From contig JALZUD010000017.1 of NCBI GenBank assembly GCA_023301725.1, forward strand, positions 1 to 64,000: a DNA stretch of 64,000 nucleotides, in the 5' to 3' direction. The translations under genes and the position numbers were made by a program. Positions 1-10,464 of the stretch are shown in pieces. Position 1 is the stretch's first letter. The number at the start of each line of letters is the position of its first letter. The DNA is from Granulosicoccus sp. GTDB lineage: Bacteria > Pseudomonadota > Gammaproteobacteria > Granulosicoccales > Granulosicoccaceae. The notes under the pieces were generated by a model. It searched no databases. It had not been told where the DNA came from and saw only the letters and a list, made by a program, of their open reading frames with translations.

Positions 1-321
1 CTCAGGCGAGCTCAGCACATCTCCTTGCATCACAGTTTCAAAAACATGCCTACGTGAAACCTCCAACGCAGCTTGTAAACTGGCATAACGTGCCTTGCCT
101 AGCCCCGGGCTTTCGCAAAACTGCGACTGACTTGCATTAAGCACAGCGCCCAGCGAACCAAAGGCCTCTAGCGTACTGCGGGCTACATCTACCGCCGATT
201 TTCCAGGCGTACCGGTTTGTAAAAATATGGCCAGTAATTCTGCATCACTAAGTGCGGCTGCACCAAAGCGCAGTAGTTTCTCTCGCGGGCGCTCGGTCTG
301 AGGCCAGTTTTTGATACTCAT
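1..321 (-). CDS. radC: DNA repair protein RadC, N-terminal part (cut by window edge)
   Basis: The minus strand reads from an ATG at 321 to the window edge without a stop, giving the first 107 residues. The protein opens with MSIKNWPQTERPREKLL and continues through SDAELLAIFLQTGTPGKSAVDVA, the N-terminal helical (UPF0758) part typical of RadC; the family is usually about 220 residues. The C-terminal JAB/MPN metalloprotease-like domain lies outside the window. A purine-rich stretch (aaggaag) sits just upstream of the ATG and supports this start. The gene is divergent from coaBC, the usual arrangement in gammaproteobacteria. RadC was named for a repair phenotype that was later questioned, so its real role is unsettled. 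Confidence 0.95.
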   Translation of the reverse strand, partial: MSIKNWPQTERPREKLLRFGAAALSDAELLAIFLQTGTPGKSAVDVARSTLEAFGSLGAVLNASQSQFCESPGLGKARYASLQAALEVSRRHVFETVMQGDVLSSPE

Positions 322-335
322 GATCAGCTTCCTTG

Positions 336-467
336 CGATCAATGGGGGTAACTCAAGTAAACCACTTTAGTCGCACGCGTGGGCTCGGCAATTTACCCAC
401 ATGTGCATTGTGTGATGAAATGTGCAGCCTATTTTTACAGTGTATTGCCGATCAATGTGGGTAGCCC
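336..467. promoter_or_regulatory. radC-coaBC intergenic region with repeated motif array
   Basis: The motif atgKgggta occurs three times: forward at 342-350 and 455-463, and reverse-complemented at 394-402. Around the two forward copies, 15 bp match with one mismatch (336-350 and 449-463). A second complementary pair, tcggcaat at 385-392 and attgccga at 444-451, interleaves with the first, and gggc/gccc flank the whole (381-384, 464-467). The layout suggests an operator cluster between two divergent genes, or an RNA pseudoknot if transcribed. Function is inferred only. Confidence 0.4.
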
Positions 468-582
468 CGGTACCCAGACGCCATCAGGGATCAATACGGC
501 TTGCACGCCCTGTGCATATCCATAGATACTCAAAACCCATGGCCCTCATTTGTGCTTGCCTGCAAACTGTTAATATCGCCTC

Positions 583-1908
583 ATGTCTGAACTTAACAAC
601 ACGAAAATTTTACTGGGTGTCACTGGTGGTATTGCGGCTTACAAGAGCGCTATCCTCGCCAGAAGGCTCATGGATAGCGGTGCGACTGTGCGAGTTGTCA
701 TGACTCAGGGTGCACAAGCCTTTATTCAGCCGATGACTTTTCAGGCGCTGACCGGCAATCCGGTACATACCAGCTTGCTGGATGCCGAGGCGGAAGCCGC
801 TATGGGGCATATTGAGCTTGCTCGCTGGGCAGATATCATACTCATTGCTCCCGCCAGTGCAAACACTCTGGCAAGGCTGGCTCACGGCTTGGCAGATGAC
901 TTGCTCGGCACCTTATGTCTGGCCACTGATGCCCCTCTGTACGTGGCACCCGCCATGAATCGGCTGATGTGGGCACACGCGGCTACTGTGCAAAATTGCC
1001 AGACGCTTCGCTTGCGAGGGGTGAATTTCATTGAACCTGCGGTAGGCGCCCAAGCTTGCGGTGAGACCGGATCCGGGCGCCTGCCCGAACCTGAAGATAT
1101 TCGCGATCAACTCATTGGTATGCTGCAAAGTGCAAAGCTAGAAGGCTTGCATACCGAGCCAGGTTCATCAAACCACCCAGCATCAAGTGCTAAACACTTA
1201 AGCGGCAAGCACCTACTGATTACCGCTGGCCCCACACAAGAAGCCATTGACCCGGTGCGCTACATCAGCAATAAGAGCTCTGGCAAAATGGGCTTCGCCA
1301 TTGCCGAAGCTGCCATCCAACTCGGGGCAAGAGTGACTTTAATTGCAGGCCCTGTGTCCTTGAGCTGCAGCGACTCCATTCAGCGCATCGATGTGGTCAC
1401 CGCTGAGCAAATGCACAAGGCCGCCATCACAGCTGCCAGCGATAGCGATGTGTTCATATCGGTAGCTGCCGTGTCCGACTATCGCATCGAGCAAATTGCC
1501 GAGCACAAAATCAAGAAGAACGATGAGCAAATTCAACTCACACTCATCAGAAACCCAGATATTCTTAAATCTGTATCGCACATGCAAGGTCGCCCTTTCT
1601 GTGTAGGCTTTGCCGCAGAAACCGATCAGGTGCGAGAGCATGCATTAGGCAAGCTTGAACGCAAATCACTAGACATGATTGCAGCCAATCATGTGGCACA
1701 GGCAGATAACCCTGTGTTTGGCAGCGACACTAATGCTCTAGATGTCTATTGGGCGGGCAGTGATGGCCACAAACATATCGCCTCTGCTAACAAATCAGTG
1801 GTGGCACGCGCTCTACTCGAACTGGTCGCACAGCGATTAACGGCAAGCGCCTTATCACGCACGGCCACAAACACCACAGCTAACCCCTCTTCGAGCGACC
1901 CTGCATGA
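583..1908 (+). CDS. coaBC: Bifunctional phosphopantothenoylcysteine decarboxylase / phosphopantothenate-cysteine ligase
   Basis: This 441-residue cytoplasmic flavoprotein catalyses two steps of coenzyme A synthesis: CTP-dependent joining of cysteine to 4'-phosphopantothenate, then decarboxylation to 4'-phosphopantetheine. The N-terminal CoaC half shows [11 protein letters not shown] (12-22), the catalytic-type histidine in [10 protein letters not shown] (H76), the PAMN substrate motif (123-126) and the C159-G lid motif. The CoaB half starts near 207 ([13 protein letters not shown]), with the SSGKMG loop and a KIKK segment near 309-312. A poorly conserved linker (about 183-206) and a low-complexity Ser/Thr/Ala tail are present. 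The stop overlaps the dut start by 4 bp (ATGA), so translation is probably coupled. Confidence 0.98.
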   Translation: MSELNNTKILLGVTGGIAAYKSAILARRLMDSGATVRVVMTQGAQAFIQPMTFQALTGNPVHTSLLDAEAEAAMGHIELARWADIILIAPASANTLARLAHGLADDLLGTLCLATDAPLYVAPAMNRLMWAHAATVQNCQTLRLRGVNFIEPAVGAQACGETGSGRLPEPEDIRDQLIGMLQSAKLEGLHTEPGSSNHPASSAKHLSGKHLLITAGPTQEAIDPVRYISNKSSGKMGFAIAEAAIQLGARVTLIAGPVSLSCSDSIQRIDVVTAEQMHKAAITAASDSDVFISVAAVSDYRIEQIAEHKIKKNDEQIQLTLIRNPDILKSVSHMQGRPFCVGFAAETDQVREHALGKLERKSLDMIAANHVAQADNPVFGSDTNALDVYWAGSDGHKHIASANKSVVARALLELVAQRLTASALSRTATNTTANPSSSDPA

Positions 1909-2360
1909 ACACTGTTGACTACACCATCGTTGATGCGCGCATTGGCGACACTATTGCCTTGCCACACTATGCCAGCGAAGGGTCGGCGGGGCTCGATCTG
2001 CGCGCATGCCTCGACAGCACACTCTCACTACAACCCGGGCAAACGCATCTTATCCCCACCGGTATTTGCATCCACATCAGTAACCCGGGCTTTGCAGGAC
2101 TCATACTGCCGCGCTCCGGGTTAGGCCACAAACATGGCATCGTGTTGGGCAATCTGGTGGGGCTCATCGATTCAGACTATCAGGGCCAGCTATTCGTCTC
2201 CTGCTGGAATCGCGGCACCGACGCCTTCGACATAGAAATAGGTGCGCGCATTGCTCAGCTGGTTATCGTCCCCGTTGCACAAGTCAACTTCAACAGAGTA
2301 GAGAGTTTCGATAGCAGTGAGCGAGGCGAGGGTGGATTTGGCTCTACGGGTCAATCGTAG
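1905..2360 (+). CDS. dut: Deoxyuridine 5'-triphosphate nucleotidohydrolase (dUTPase)
   Basis: dUTPase hydrolyses dUTP to dUMP and pyrophosphate, keeping uracil out of DNA and supplying dUMP for thymidylate synthesis. All five motifs of the homotrimeric family are visible in 151 residues: GSAGLDLRA (26-34), PRSGLG (69-74), [13 protein letters not shown] (82-94, with the catalytic Asp90), [10 protein letters not shown] (115-124) and the C-terminal glycine-rich [10 protein letters not shown] (140-149). Length is normal. The gene overlaps coaBC by 4 bp; coaBC-dut is a conserved bacterial pair. Confidence 0.98.
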   Translation: MNTVDYTIVDARIGDTIALPHYASEGSAGLDLRACLDSTLSLQPGQTHLIPTGICIHISNPGFAGLILPRSGLGHKHGIVLGNLVGLIDSDYQGQLFVSCWNRGTDAFDIEIGARIAQLVIVPVAQVNFNRVESFDSSERGEGGFGSTGQS

Positions 2361-2515
2361 AGCACAGCAAAAAAACATAAAAGCCCCCTAGATAGCACCT
2401 ATCGATTTGAATGCTGGTTTAACCGATAGGCAGGAAATACACGTCGTCGTCTGTAATGGTGTGCAGCCTGCGTTAAAGTAGAGGCTTCCGTCCGCATGCC
2501 TCGAACCTTTCCACC

Positions 2516-4800
<2,285 letters not shown>

Positions 4801-4803
<3 letters not shown>

Positions 4804-4848
4804 CAAGCAACGTTACAAGCAACGTTACAAGCAACGTTACAAGCAACA
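4801..4848. repeat. Four-copy 12-bp tandem repeat at the argB 3' end
   Basis: Four 12-bp copies follow one another: taacaagcaacg, ttacaagcaacg twice, then ttacaagcaaca. The first copy contains the argB TAA stop; copies 2-4 carry TTA at that place, so a T-to-A change in a repeat unit could have created the stop. The unit keeps frame and would read LQAT if translated. Copy number may vary between strains. Confidence 0.9.
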
Positions 4849-4855
4849 TTGAGAG

Positions 4856-4891
4856 CTAGTGTCCTGTGACCTTGAGATCACAGGACACTAG
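4856..4891. terminator. Perfect 14-bp hairpin between convergent genes
   Basis: ctagtgtcctgtga (4856-4869) is repeated exactly inverted at 4878-4891, with an 8-base loop. It lies between argB (+) and the serine hydrolase gene (-), and overlaps the latter's TAG stop. Neither strand has a U-run after the stem, so it is not a textbook intrinsic terminator. It may stabilise 3' ends or end transcription in both directions. Confidence 0.55.
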
Positions 4892-6237
4892 TCTGCTAAA
4901 GCCTGATTAACCGCTGTATGCAATTCGGTACGCAGTGGATAACTCGAGGAAGGGTAGAGCTGAGTTAACAAAATTACGTACATGTCCTCTTCAGGGTCTA
5001 TCCAGAAAAAGGTACTGGCGGCGCCGCCCCAATGATGCTCTCCAGCCGAGGTTAATAGACCAGCTTTTACTGGATCCAGAACCACAGCAAACCCGAGTCC
5101 AAAACCCACGCCCGCATAATTGCTCTCGCTCCATACCGCCTGCCCCATGGATGCCATGTCGCGGTTATCAGGTAATTGATTGCAACGCATGAATTCAACA
5201 CTTTTGCGCCCAAGCAATCGCGTACCTTGAAACTCGCCCTCATTAAGCAAACACTGACAAAAATTTGCAAAATCATCTACAGAACCTACCAGGCCTCCTC
5301 CACCGGAATACAAGACCGGCTCCTGTAAAAAACTACTGACAGCAACGGTATCCAATGCCACTGGCGGTTTCAACACATCACTATTGGCAGCAAGATCCTT
5401 TTTTACAGTAGCGCTAACTGCACCTAGATCTCCCCCCTCTGCCGGACCATACATATCTGCAAAACGATAGGCATCAGATTCACGCACATGAAAACCGGTG
5501 CTGTTCATACCCAGCGGCTCAAAGATAGCCTGCTGAAAATACGCCGCAAGACTCTGCCCTGACCAGACCTCTACCAAACGACCCAATACATCGGTGGCTA
5601 CGCTGTAATTCCATTGCGTGCCCGGTTGGCACAACAGTGGCGCTTGACCTAGCTGATCAACCAGCGAGGCCAGCGTCTGGGCAGCCCCGGGGAAGATCAA
5701 ACCCTGATCGCGATAGTATTGGTCTACTGGGGTTGCATTCATAAAGCCATAAGTTAGCCCCGATGTATGCGTCATGAGTTGTCGTACGGTAATAGCCGAC
5801 TCAGCAGGGTTGGTATTACGATGCAACTCGTTTGCACTCTGAGCAGTACCTTCTCCAGTCCACACACGCATATCTGTGAACGCTGGTAGATAGCGCGCAA
5901 TAGGATCATCGAGTTGGAAATACCCTTGCTCGAAGAGCATCATCGCGGCCACCGTAGTGACAGGCTTTGTCATGGAATAAAGCCGCACGAGGGTATCGCG
6001 ATCAAACGGCCGCTCCGTCGTGCGACCAGCAGCACCATCGGACGCTAAGCCTGCAATCCCAGACGCGTGGAAATAAGGTTGCAAACCGTGGCGACCCACT
6101 AAAACACTGGCTCCGGCGAGTCTGTTGCTGGTTACCTGCTGATCTAACCAGACGCCAATTCGATCCAGACGTGCTGGATCAAAACCAGCATGCTCATCGG
6201 CTCTCAGCGAGTTGGTTACGTTGCGCTCGGTGCTCAT
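4888..6237 (-). CDS. Serine hydrolase, class C beta-lactamase/esterase family
   Basis: The 449-residue protein belongs to the penicillin-binding-protein-like serine hydrolases (beta-lactamase, PF00144 type). The nucleophile motif SMTK is at 88-91 and the second motif is YSV at 211-213, as in EstB-like esterases rather than true AmpC (Y-A/S-N). Near the C-terminus, HHWGGAASTFFWIDP matches the third active-site region. No signal peptide is visible, which argues for a cytoplasmic esterase. Substrate cannot be told. It is monocistronic, with its 3' end in a hairpin shared with argB. Confidence 0.88.
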   Translation of the reverse strand: MSTERNVTNSLRADEHAGFDPARLDRIGVWLDQQVTSNRLAGASVLVGRHGLQPYFHASGIAGLASDGAAGRTTERPFDRDTLVRLYSMTKPVTTVAAMMLFEQGYFQLDDPIARYLPAFTDMRVWTGEGTAQSANELHRNTNPAESAITVRQLMTHTSGLTYGFMNATPVDQYYRDQGLIFPGAAQTLASLVDQLGQAPLLCQPGTQWNYSVATDVLGRLVEVWSGQSLAAYFQQAIFEPLGMNSTGFHVRESDAYRFADMYGPAEGGDLGAVSATVKKDLAANSDVLKPPVALDTVAVSSFLQEPVLYSGGGGLVGSVDDFANFCQCLLNEGEFQGTRLLGRKSVEFMRCNQLPDNRDMASMGQAVWSESNYAGVGFGLGFAVVLDPVKAGLLTSAGEHHWGGAASTFFWIDPEEDMYVILLTQLYPSSSYPLRTELHTAVNQALAD

Positions 6238-6366
6238 GGGTGGGATTATATTAACTGTCTGATGATTAGCCTAAGATACAAGCCTAAGGCCACCTTGTCT
6301 AACCTACTTTAGGCCGGAGAGTTCATCTTTGACCAAGCGAGTGGTGCTACGCCACTCAGGCAGAGG

Positions 6367-6996
6367 CTACTGCTTGTAATTTTTGAGCTCGCGATACCGA
6401 ATCAGATCCTCATCAAACTTAATTGCAGCCTCATTTCGCTCTGCAGCTTTTGAATCAATGAGTGACCAGGCGTTTTCGATATTACGTTGCACGCTTCTCT
6501 GCTCAACGTACAACGATTCCTGTGCTTTGGCAGGACCCATATTTTTTTCTTGCATCTGTATTCGCTTATCGACCACTGCCAATCGTTCAGACAAAATTCG
6601 GATCCGATCATCCAGCCGAGTGATAAATCCATCAATCATGCCGATCCGGTCATCTCGTGTACGAATTAAATCTTCCTCGGCGGTAAAGGTTGCCAGTAGT
6701 GCTCGATCGCGAATGGCGAGAAGCGTCTTTTGACGCTCTAGCAATCGAGCATTTCGACGCTCATCCCGGCTGAGTATTTCTTCAAGTACCACGCCCTGAT
6801 TATTGAGAATACTGTGCCCGTTGTCTTGCTTGGAGTCTGGTGCACGATCTTGGTAAGTCACCAAACCGCGCTCTTCGTACTTGTACACCGGATCAGCATT
6901 GACGGCTGCACTAACAGAGAACAGAGCGATCGCGCTCAGCGCAATCGGCACGCCCAGCGCCGCTTTCAAACTATGGGTTAACACCTTGATTAACAT
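6367..6996 (-). CDS. DUF4124-like exported protein with coiled coil
   Basis: This 209-residue protein starts with a basic, hydrophobic export signal (about 1-34, ending SAAVNADP). It is followed by the short VYKYEERGLVTYQDRAP segment typical of DUF4124 proteins, which usually carry a Y-x-D-x-G-x-x-x-Y/F-x-D pattern. Residues from about 65 onward are highly charged and predicted by eye to form a long coiled coil, rich in Arg, Glu and Asp. It is probably periplasmic. Function is unknown and no operon partner is evident. Confidence 0.7.
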   Translation of the reverse strand: MLIKVLTHSLKAALGVPIALSAIALFSVSAAVNADPVYKYEERGLVTYQDRAPDSKQDNGHSILNNQGVVLEEILSRDERRNARLLERQKTLLAIRDRALLATFTAEEDLIRTRDDRIGMIDGFITRLDDRIRILSERLAVVDKRIQMQEKNMGPAKAQESLYVEQRSVQRNIENAWSLIDSKAAERNEAAIKFDEDLIRYRELKNYKQ

Positions 6997-7192
6997 GTCG
7001 CAGATCGTCCCAAATCATAAACTCCAAGTTGGCAAAAACTACGACAACTCTCCCCTGTCGCAACGCCTTTTAAATTGTTCAGCCTAAAAAATAACGGCCA
7101 CCCTGACTATATCGTGAGCAGATACCAACGAATCTGTGAAGCCTTTCTCGTCATTTAAAGGACCTACAAATTATGCGTGTACAATCCCGAAG

Positions 7193-7975
7193 ATGAAAAT
7201 TATCAGCGCCAATCTCAATGGTGTGCGATCAGCAGCATCAAAAGGCTTCTTTAGCTGGGTCAACCGTCAGCGCGCTGATGTTATCTGCGTACAGGAAACC
7301 AAGGCTCAGGAGTGGCAACTAACCGATCCTGTTTTTCACCCTAAAAAGCTGCACTGTTACTATCACGACGCTCAGAAAAAAGGCTACAGCGGCACCGCGA
7401 TTTACAGTCGCGAAAAACCTGTAAAACTTGTCCGTGGCCTTGGCATAGATTGGATCGACTCAGAAGGACGTTATCTTGAGGCGCAATTTGCCAACGTAAC
7501 CGTAATCTCCTTGTACCTGCCCTCAGGTAGCAGCGGTGATGAGCGCCAGCAGTACAAGATCAAGATGATGGATGTTTTTCTGCCCCACTTGAAAAAACTA
7601 AGGGCTCGGAACAAGCCAGTTGTCATCTGCGGTGACTGGAATATTGCACACACCAACGCTGACATTCGCAACTGGAAAGGCAACCAGAAGAATTCAGGCT
7701 TTCTACCAGAGGAACGGCTGTGGCTAAGCGAGCTTTTTGAAAAGCAGGGTTATGCTGACGCCTTTCGTCAACTGCCGCAGAAAGAACACGAATACAGCTG
7801 GTGGTCTCAGCGTGGACAAGCCAGAGCAAACAATGTGGGTTGGCGCATCGACTATCAGATCGTTAGTGATGACCTTGCACCATTAGTCAATCGAACACGC
7901 ATTTACCGGGAAAAATTCTTTTCAGATCATGCGCCCTTGATTATTGACTACGACTTCGATTTACAGGCTAGTTAG
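7193..7975 (+). CDS. xthA: Exodeoxyribonuclease III / AP endonuclease
   Basis: This Mg-dependent endonuclease/exonuclease/phosphatase-family enzyme cuts at abasic sites and trims 3' ends in base excision repair. Starting at the ATG at 7193 gives 260 residues beginning MKIISANLNGVR, the normal family N-terminus; an in-frame ATG at 7136 would add 19 unlikely residues. Visible catalytic motifs are N7-x-N9, VQETKAQ (E35 as metal ligand), GDWNIAH, the WWSQRG segment with W-R-I-D-Y, and a C-terminal SDHAPL. Monocistronic. Confidence 0.95.
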   Translation: MKIISANLNGVRSAASKGFFSWVNRQRADVICVQETKAQEWQLTDPVFHPKKLHCYYHDAQKKGYSGTAIYSREKPVKLVRGLGIDWIDSEGRYLEAQFANVTVISLYLPSGSSGDERQQYKIKMMDVFLPHLKKLRARNKPVVICGDWNIAHTNADIRNWKGNQKNSGFLPEERLWLSELFEKQGYADAFRQLPQKEHEYSWWSQRGQARANNVGWRIDYQIVSDDLAPLVNRTRIYREKFFSDHAPLIIDYDFDLQAS

Positions 7976-8079
7976 CGTTCAATTTCCGCTGTATGATCAC
8001 ACAGCTAGTTACGCGATCTACTGAAGGACACACAAGGTAGAAGGCGACTGCACAATCAATTGCCAGCCTTGCGGGCTCC

Positions 8080-8445
8080 TCAAGACACAACAACATCACC
8101 CAGCCAGAAAGCGCCAAGGCACAAGGCCATATTCAACAGTATATTAGCAACAGCCTGTTTCCAGGTATGCTGGGCACGTAGCTCCAGAGTTTGATAAGCG
8201 AAGCTTGAAAACGTGGTAAACCCTCCACAAATGCCCAAAGCTAGCCGCGTCCAATGTTCTGCCACCACTAAGTCATCGCTTAGTAGTAATCCAAGAATGG
8301 CACCGAGCACAAAGCTACCCACTACATTAACTATCAGCGTAGACAGTGGAAACTGATGTCTGACAACCAGGCTCAGATGATGCCTTGCCACTGCACCCAA
8401 TCCGCCGCCAGTGGCAAAAACCATTGATAGCAACAGAGCACTCAT
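8080..8445 (-). CDS. crcB: Fluoride channel protein CrcB/Fluc, copy 1
   Basis: The 121-residue membrane protein has four hydrophobic segments and the Fluc signatures: GGGLGAVARH near the N-terminus, the pore asparagine in NVVGSFVLG, and the GGFTTFSSFA segment that lines the dual pore. Fluc proteins export fluoride passively as antiparallel dimers. A second crcB-type gene lies 3 bp upstream on the same strand, so the two are surely cotranscribed and may form a heterodimer, as known from paired crcB genes in other bacteria. Confidence 0.93.
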   Translation of the reverse strand: MSALLLSMVFATGGGLGAVARHHLSLVVRHQFPLSTLIVNVVGSFVLGAILGLLLSDDLVVAEHWTRLALGICGGFTTFSSFAYQTLELRAQHTWKQAVANILLNMALCLGAFWLGDVVVS

Positions 8446-8448
8446 GCC

Positions 8449-8817
8449 TCAACAAGGCCTACCTGAGAATATATGCGCAGAGCGTTCACCAACGACAACC
8501 GCCAGCAAGCCCACAATAATCTCCAGAAACGCTGACGCCACGGCTGTGGAGATATCACCATTAATAAGATAGACAGAGATGTCAGCTGCAAACGTGGAAA
8601 ATGTAGACAGCCCACCACAAAAACCCACAGCCCCTAGGTGAACAACATGTTCATGTACTTTGCGTTTGATGGCATAGAACCAGCCGATGGCAAAGCAGGC
8701 CATGATATTCACTACAAATGATGAACTCATGGGCCAGAAACCCAACTCTTGTGCCACCAGTAGTTCGCGCAGCAAAGAGCCCAGTGCACCACCTGTAAAC
8801 ACCGCGACATACATCAT
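8449..8817 (-). CDS. crcB: Fluoride channel protein CrcB/Fluc, copy 2
   Basis: A second four-helix Fluc homologue, 122 residues from the chosen ATG at 8817 (MMYVAVFTGGALGSLLREL). The frame stays open to a GTG at 8877, which would add 20 residues (mostly hydrophobic) not expected in the family. The GGLSTFSTFA motif is intact, but the pore-lining region reads NIMACFAIG instead of the usual N-V-x-G-S-F, so this subunit is more divergent than its neighbour. It stands between the NTF2-like gene and copy 1 on the same strand. I see no fluoride riboswitch upstream. Confidence 0.88.
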   Translation of the reverse strand: MMYVAVFTGGALGSLLRELLVAQELGFWPMSSSFVVNIMACFAIGWFYAIKRKVHEHVVHLGAVGFCGGLSTFSTFAADISVYLINGDISTAVASAFLEIIVGLLAVVVGERSAHIFSGRPC

Positions 8818-8886
8818 GGTGATTTGGCCTGGGAACACGAAAAACAGGCAAGCTGCGGCAGACAAGCTACCACGCACCTAATCACT

Positions 8887-9372
8887 CTAATGCAGTACTG
8901 GCGGTTTTGCGGGTTCGTCCCAGTCATCATCCAGTTCATCAAAGCCGATATCGTCAAAGCCATGTAAATCATCTAGCTCATCGCCAAAGGCGGTATCGGG
9001 CTCTGGCGAGGCATGATGTAGCAGCATGCGCCAACCACCCTCCTCCATCTGATAGATATTGGTGGACACCATGATACTCACCACCTCCCCATCCAGTGCT
9101 ATCTCTTCTCTGACCAGATGTACCGCTAAGGCATCGTTGCCGGTGTACAGGGTATCTACGATAGAAAATTGCAACACGGGTGCTTCGGCAAACATATGCT
9201 CAAAGCTTTGCATGACAGCACTGCGCCCTTCGATACGCGTGGCTCCCGGATGCACGCACACAACGTTTTCATCACGCGACCAGACAGCATCAAGTGCCGC
9301 CATATCAGCGCTCTCTATAGCATCATAAAAGGCAGCTTCGGCCTCCTCAGGGGTACTGAAATTTGTACTCAC
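8887..9372 (-). CDS. NTF2-like/SnoaL-like domain protein
   Basis: The 161-residue protein has an NTF2-like fold pattern of the DUF4440/SnoaL type: an N-terminal helix (AEAAFYDAIESADMAALDAVW), then VVCVHPGATRIEGRSAV, then alternating beta strands ending GGWRMLLHHAS. Such domains can be small-molecule enzymes or binding modules; the catalytic role here is unknown. Residues 128-161 form an acidic tail rich in Asp and Glu. It lies upstream of crcB copy 2 on the same strand with a short gap, so it may head a three-gene transcript. Confidence 0.75.
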   Translation of the reverse strand: MSTNFSTPEEAEAAFYDAIESADMAALDAVWSRDENVVCVHPGATRIEGRSAVMQSFEHMFAEAPVLQFSIVDTLYTGNDALAVHLVREEIALDGEVVSIMVSTNIYQMEEGGWRMLLHHASPEPDTAFGDELDDLHGFDDIGFDELDDDWDEPAKPPVLH

Positions 9373-9408
9373 AGATCCGTTTTACAAGTCGCTCAAACCG
9401 CCGACAGT

Positions 9409-10230
9409 CTAAAGGGCTTCAGGCGGTAGGTGTTGCACCCAGTCTACCTGATCATCACCAAAAACCAAAAAAGCAGGATTGATCAGGGATTCACGCTCAT
9501 TGTAGGTGAGCTGACGGCTATGCACATCACGGATATAACCACCAGCCTCTTCAACAATACATTGTGCAGCAGCAGTGTCCCATTCACCTGTGGGCCCTAA
9601 TCGGGCATACACGTCGGCAACACCCTCTGCAACCAAACAGGATTTGAGAGCTGAACCCATTGGGATGACGTCATATTCGCCAAGATCGTCAAGAAAGTGT
9701 TGCATACAGGGCCCAGTGACAGGGCTACGGCTTTTTGCAACCGTGACCGGATGATTAGCGGCACGCACATGTATGGGCTCAGCTGCCAAAGCGCCCAATT
9801 GCTTGAATGATCCACAGCCAATTGTGGCAAAGTAGGTCACATCGAGAACAGGTGCAAAGACAACGCCGGCGATAGGTTGATTGTTATGAACCAAAGCAAT
9901 GTTGACTGAGAACTCGCCATTTCTACGCAGAAACTCGCGCGTGCCATCCAGAGGGTCGACGAGCCAATAGGTTTGCCAACGGTGGCGTTCTTCGAAAGCG
10001 ATGCCGTCAGATTCTTCAGATAGCACCGGTAAAGAGGGTTGGAGCTGACTCAGTTCATCAATGATAACTTCGTGTGCAGCTAAATCGGCAGTCGTTACCG
10101 GTGAGTTATCGCTTTTGAAATCTACTTCGTATTCCCCGCCATACACTTCCACGATACGTTTACCCGCATGGCGCGCTATTGATATCGCGTCACGGGTAAG
10201 TCGTAGAGCTGTTTGCGGGTCGAAATTCAT
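9409..10230 (-). CDS. cysQ: 3'(2'),5'-bisphosphate nucleotidase CysQ
   Basis: CysQ removes the 3'-phosphate from adenosine 3',5'-bisphosphate (PAP), a by-product of sulfate reduction and of carrier-protein phosphopantetheinylation. The 273-residue inositol-monophosphatase-family protein has the metal-binding motifs LSEESDG (70-76) and VDPLDGTREF (91-100), and the C-terminal WDTAAAQCIVEEAGG. Length is normal. It is preceded by an intergenic region with two palindromes. Probably monocistronic. Confidence 0.95.
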   Translation of the reverse strand: MNFDPQTALRLTRDAISIARHAGKRIVEVYGGEYEVDFKSDNSPVTTADLAAHEVIIDELSQLQPSLPVLSEESDGIAFEERHRWQTYWLVDPLDGTREFLRRNGEFSVNIALVHNNQPIAGVVFAPVLDVTYFATIGCGSFKQLGALAAEPIHVRAANHPVTVAKSRSPVTGPCMQHFLDDLGEYDVIPMGSALKSCLVAEGVADVYARLGPTGEWDTAAAQCIVEEAGGYIRDVHSRQLTYNERESLINPAFLVFGDDQVDWVQHLPPEAL

Positions 10231-10273
10231 GGTTCATGCACCATCAAAGACATTCAGGATTATCGACAAAGCT

Positions 10274-10299
10274 TAGTTTATTCTTGAATGAATAAACTA
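10274..10299. promoter_or_regulatory. Perfect 10-bp inverted repeat upstream of cysQ
   Basis: tagtttattc (10274-10283) is inverted exactly at 10290-10299 with a 6-base spacer. It is AT-rich and lies 44 bp upstream of the cysQ start on the minus strand. A protein-binding site or a weak RNA hairpin is possible. Confidence 0.4.
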
Positions 10300-10355
10300 G
10301 GACTGTTGACGAAAGTGCAACAAAATTCGATGAGGCTACGGACTAGTTCTCATTT

Positions 10356-10380
10356 GCTACTACTTGATATCAAGCGTAGC
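10356..10380. promoter_or_regulatory. 25-bp palindromic element between gspN and cysQ
   Basis: The core cttgatatcaag (10363-10374) is a perfect 12-bp palindrome. It is flanked by gctac (10356-10360) and its complement gtagc (10376-10380). The absence of a loop in the core favours a dimeric protein-binding site over an RNA hairpin. It lies between the gspN stop and the cysQ start. Confidence 0.4.
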
Positions 10381-10464
10381 TGTAAATGGGACAGTTGTTG
10401 GTGTTTTGTAGAACCGAATGGCACAAGACCCAATGACACAGGCAGATCGTTTAGCTGCGGATTG

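Noticed and set aside
8818-9400. Search for a fluoride riboswitch upstream of the crcB genes.
   Set aside because: The upstream region is occupied by the NTF2-like gene and shows no conserved riboswitch core by eye.
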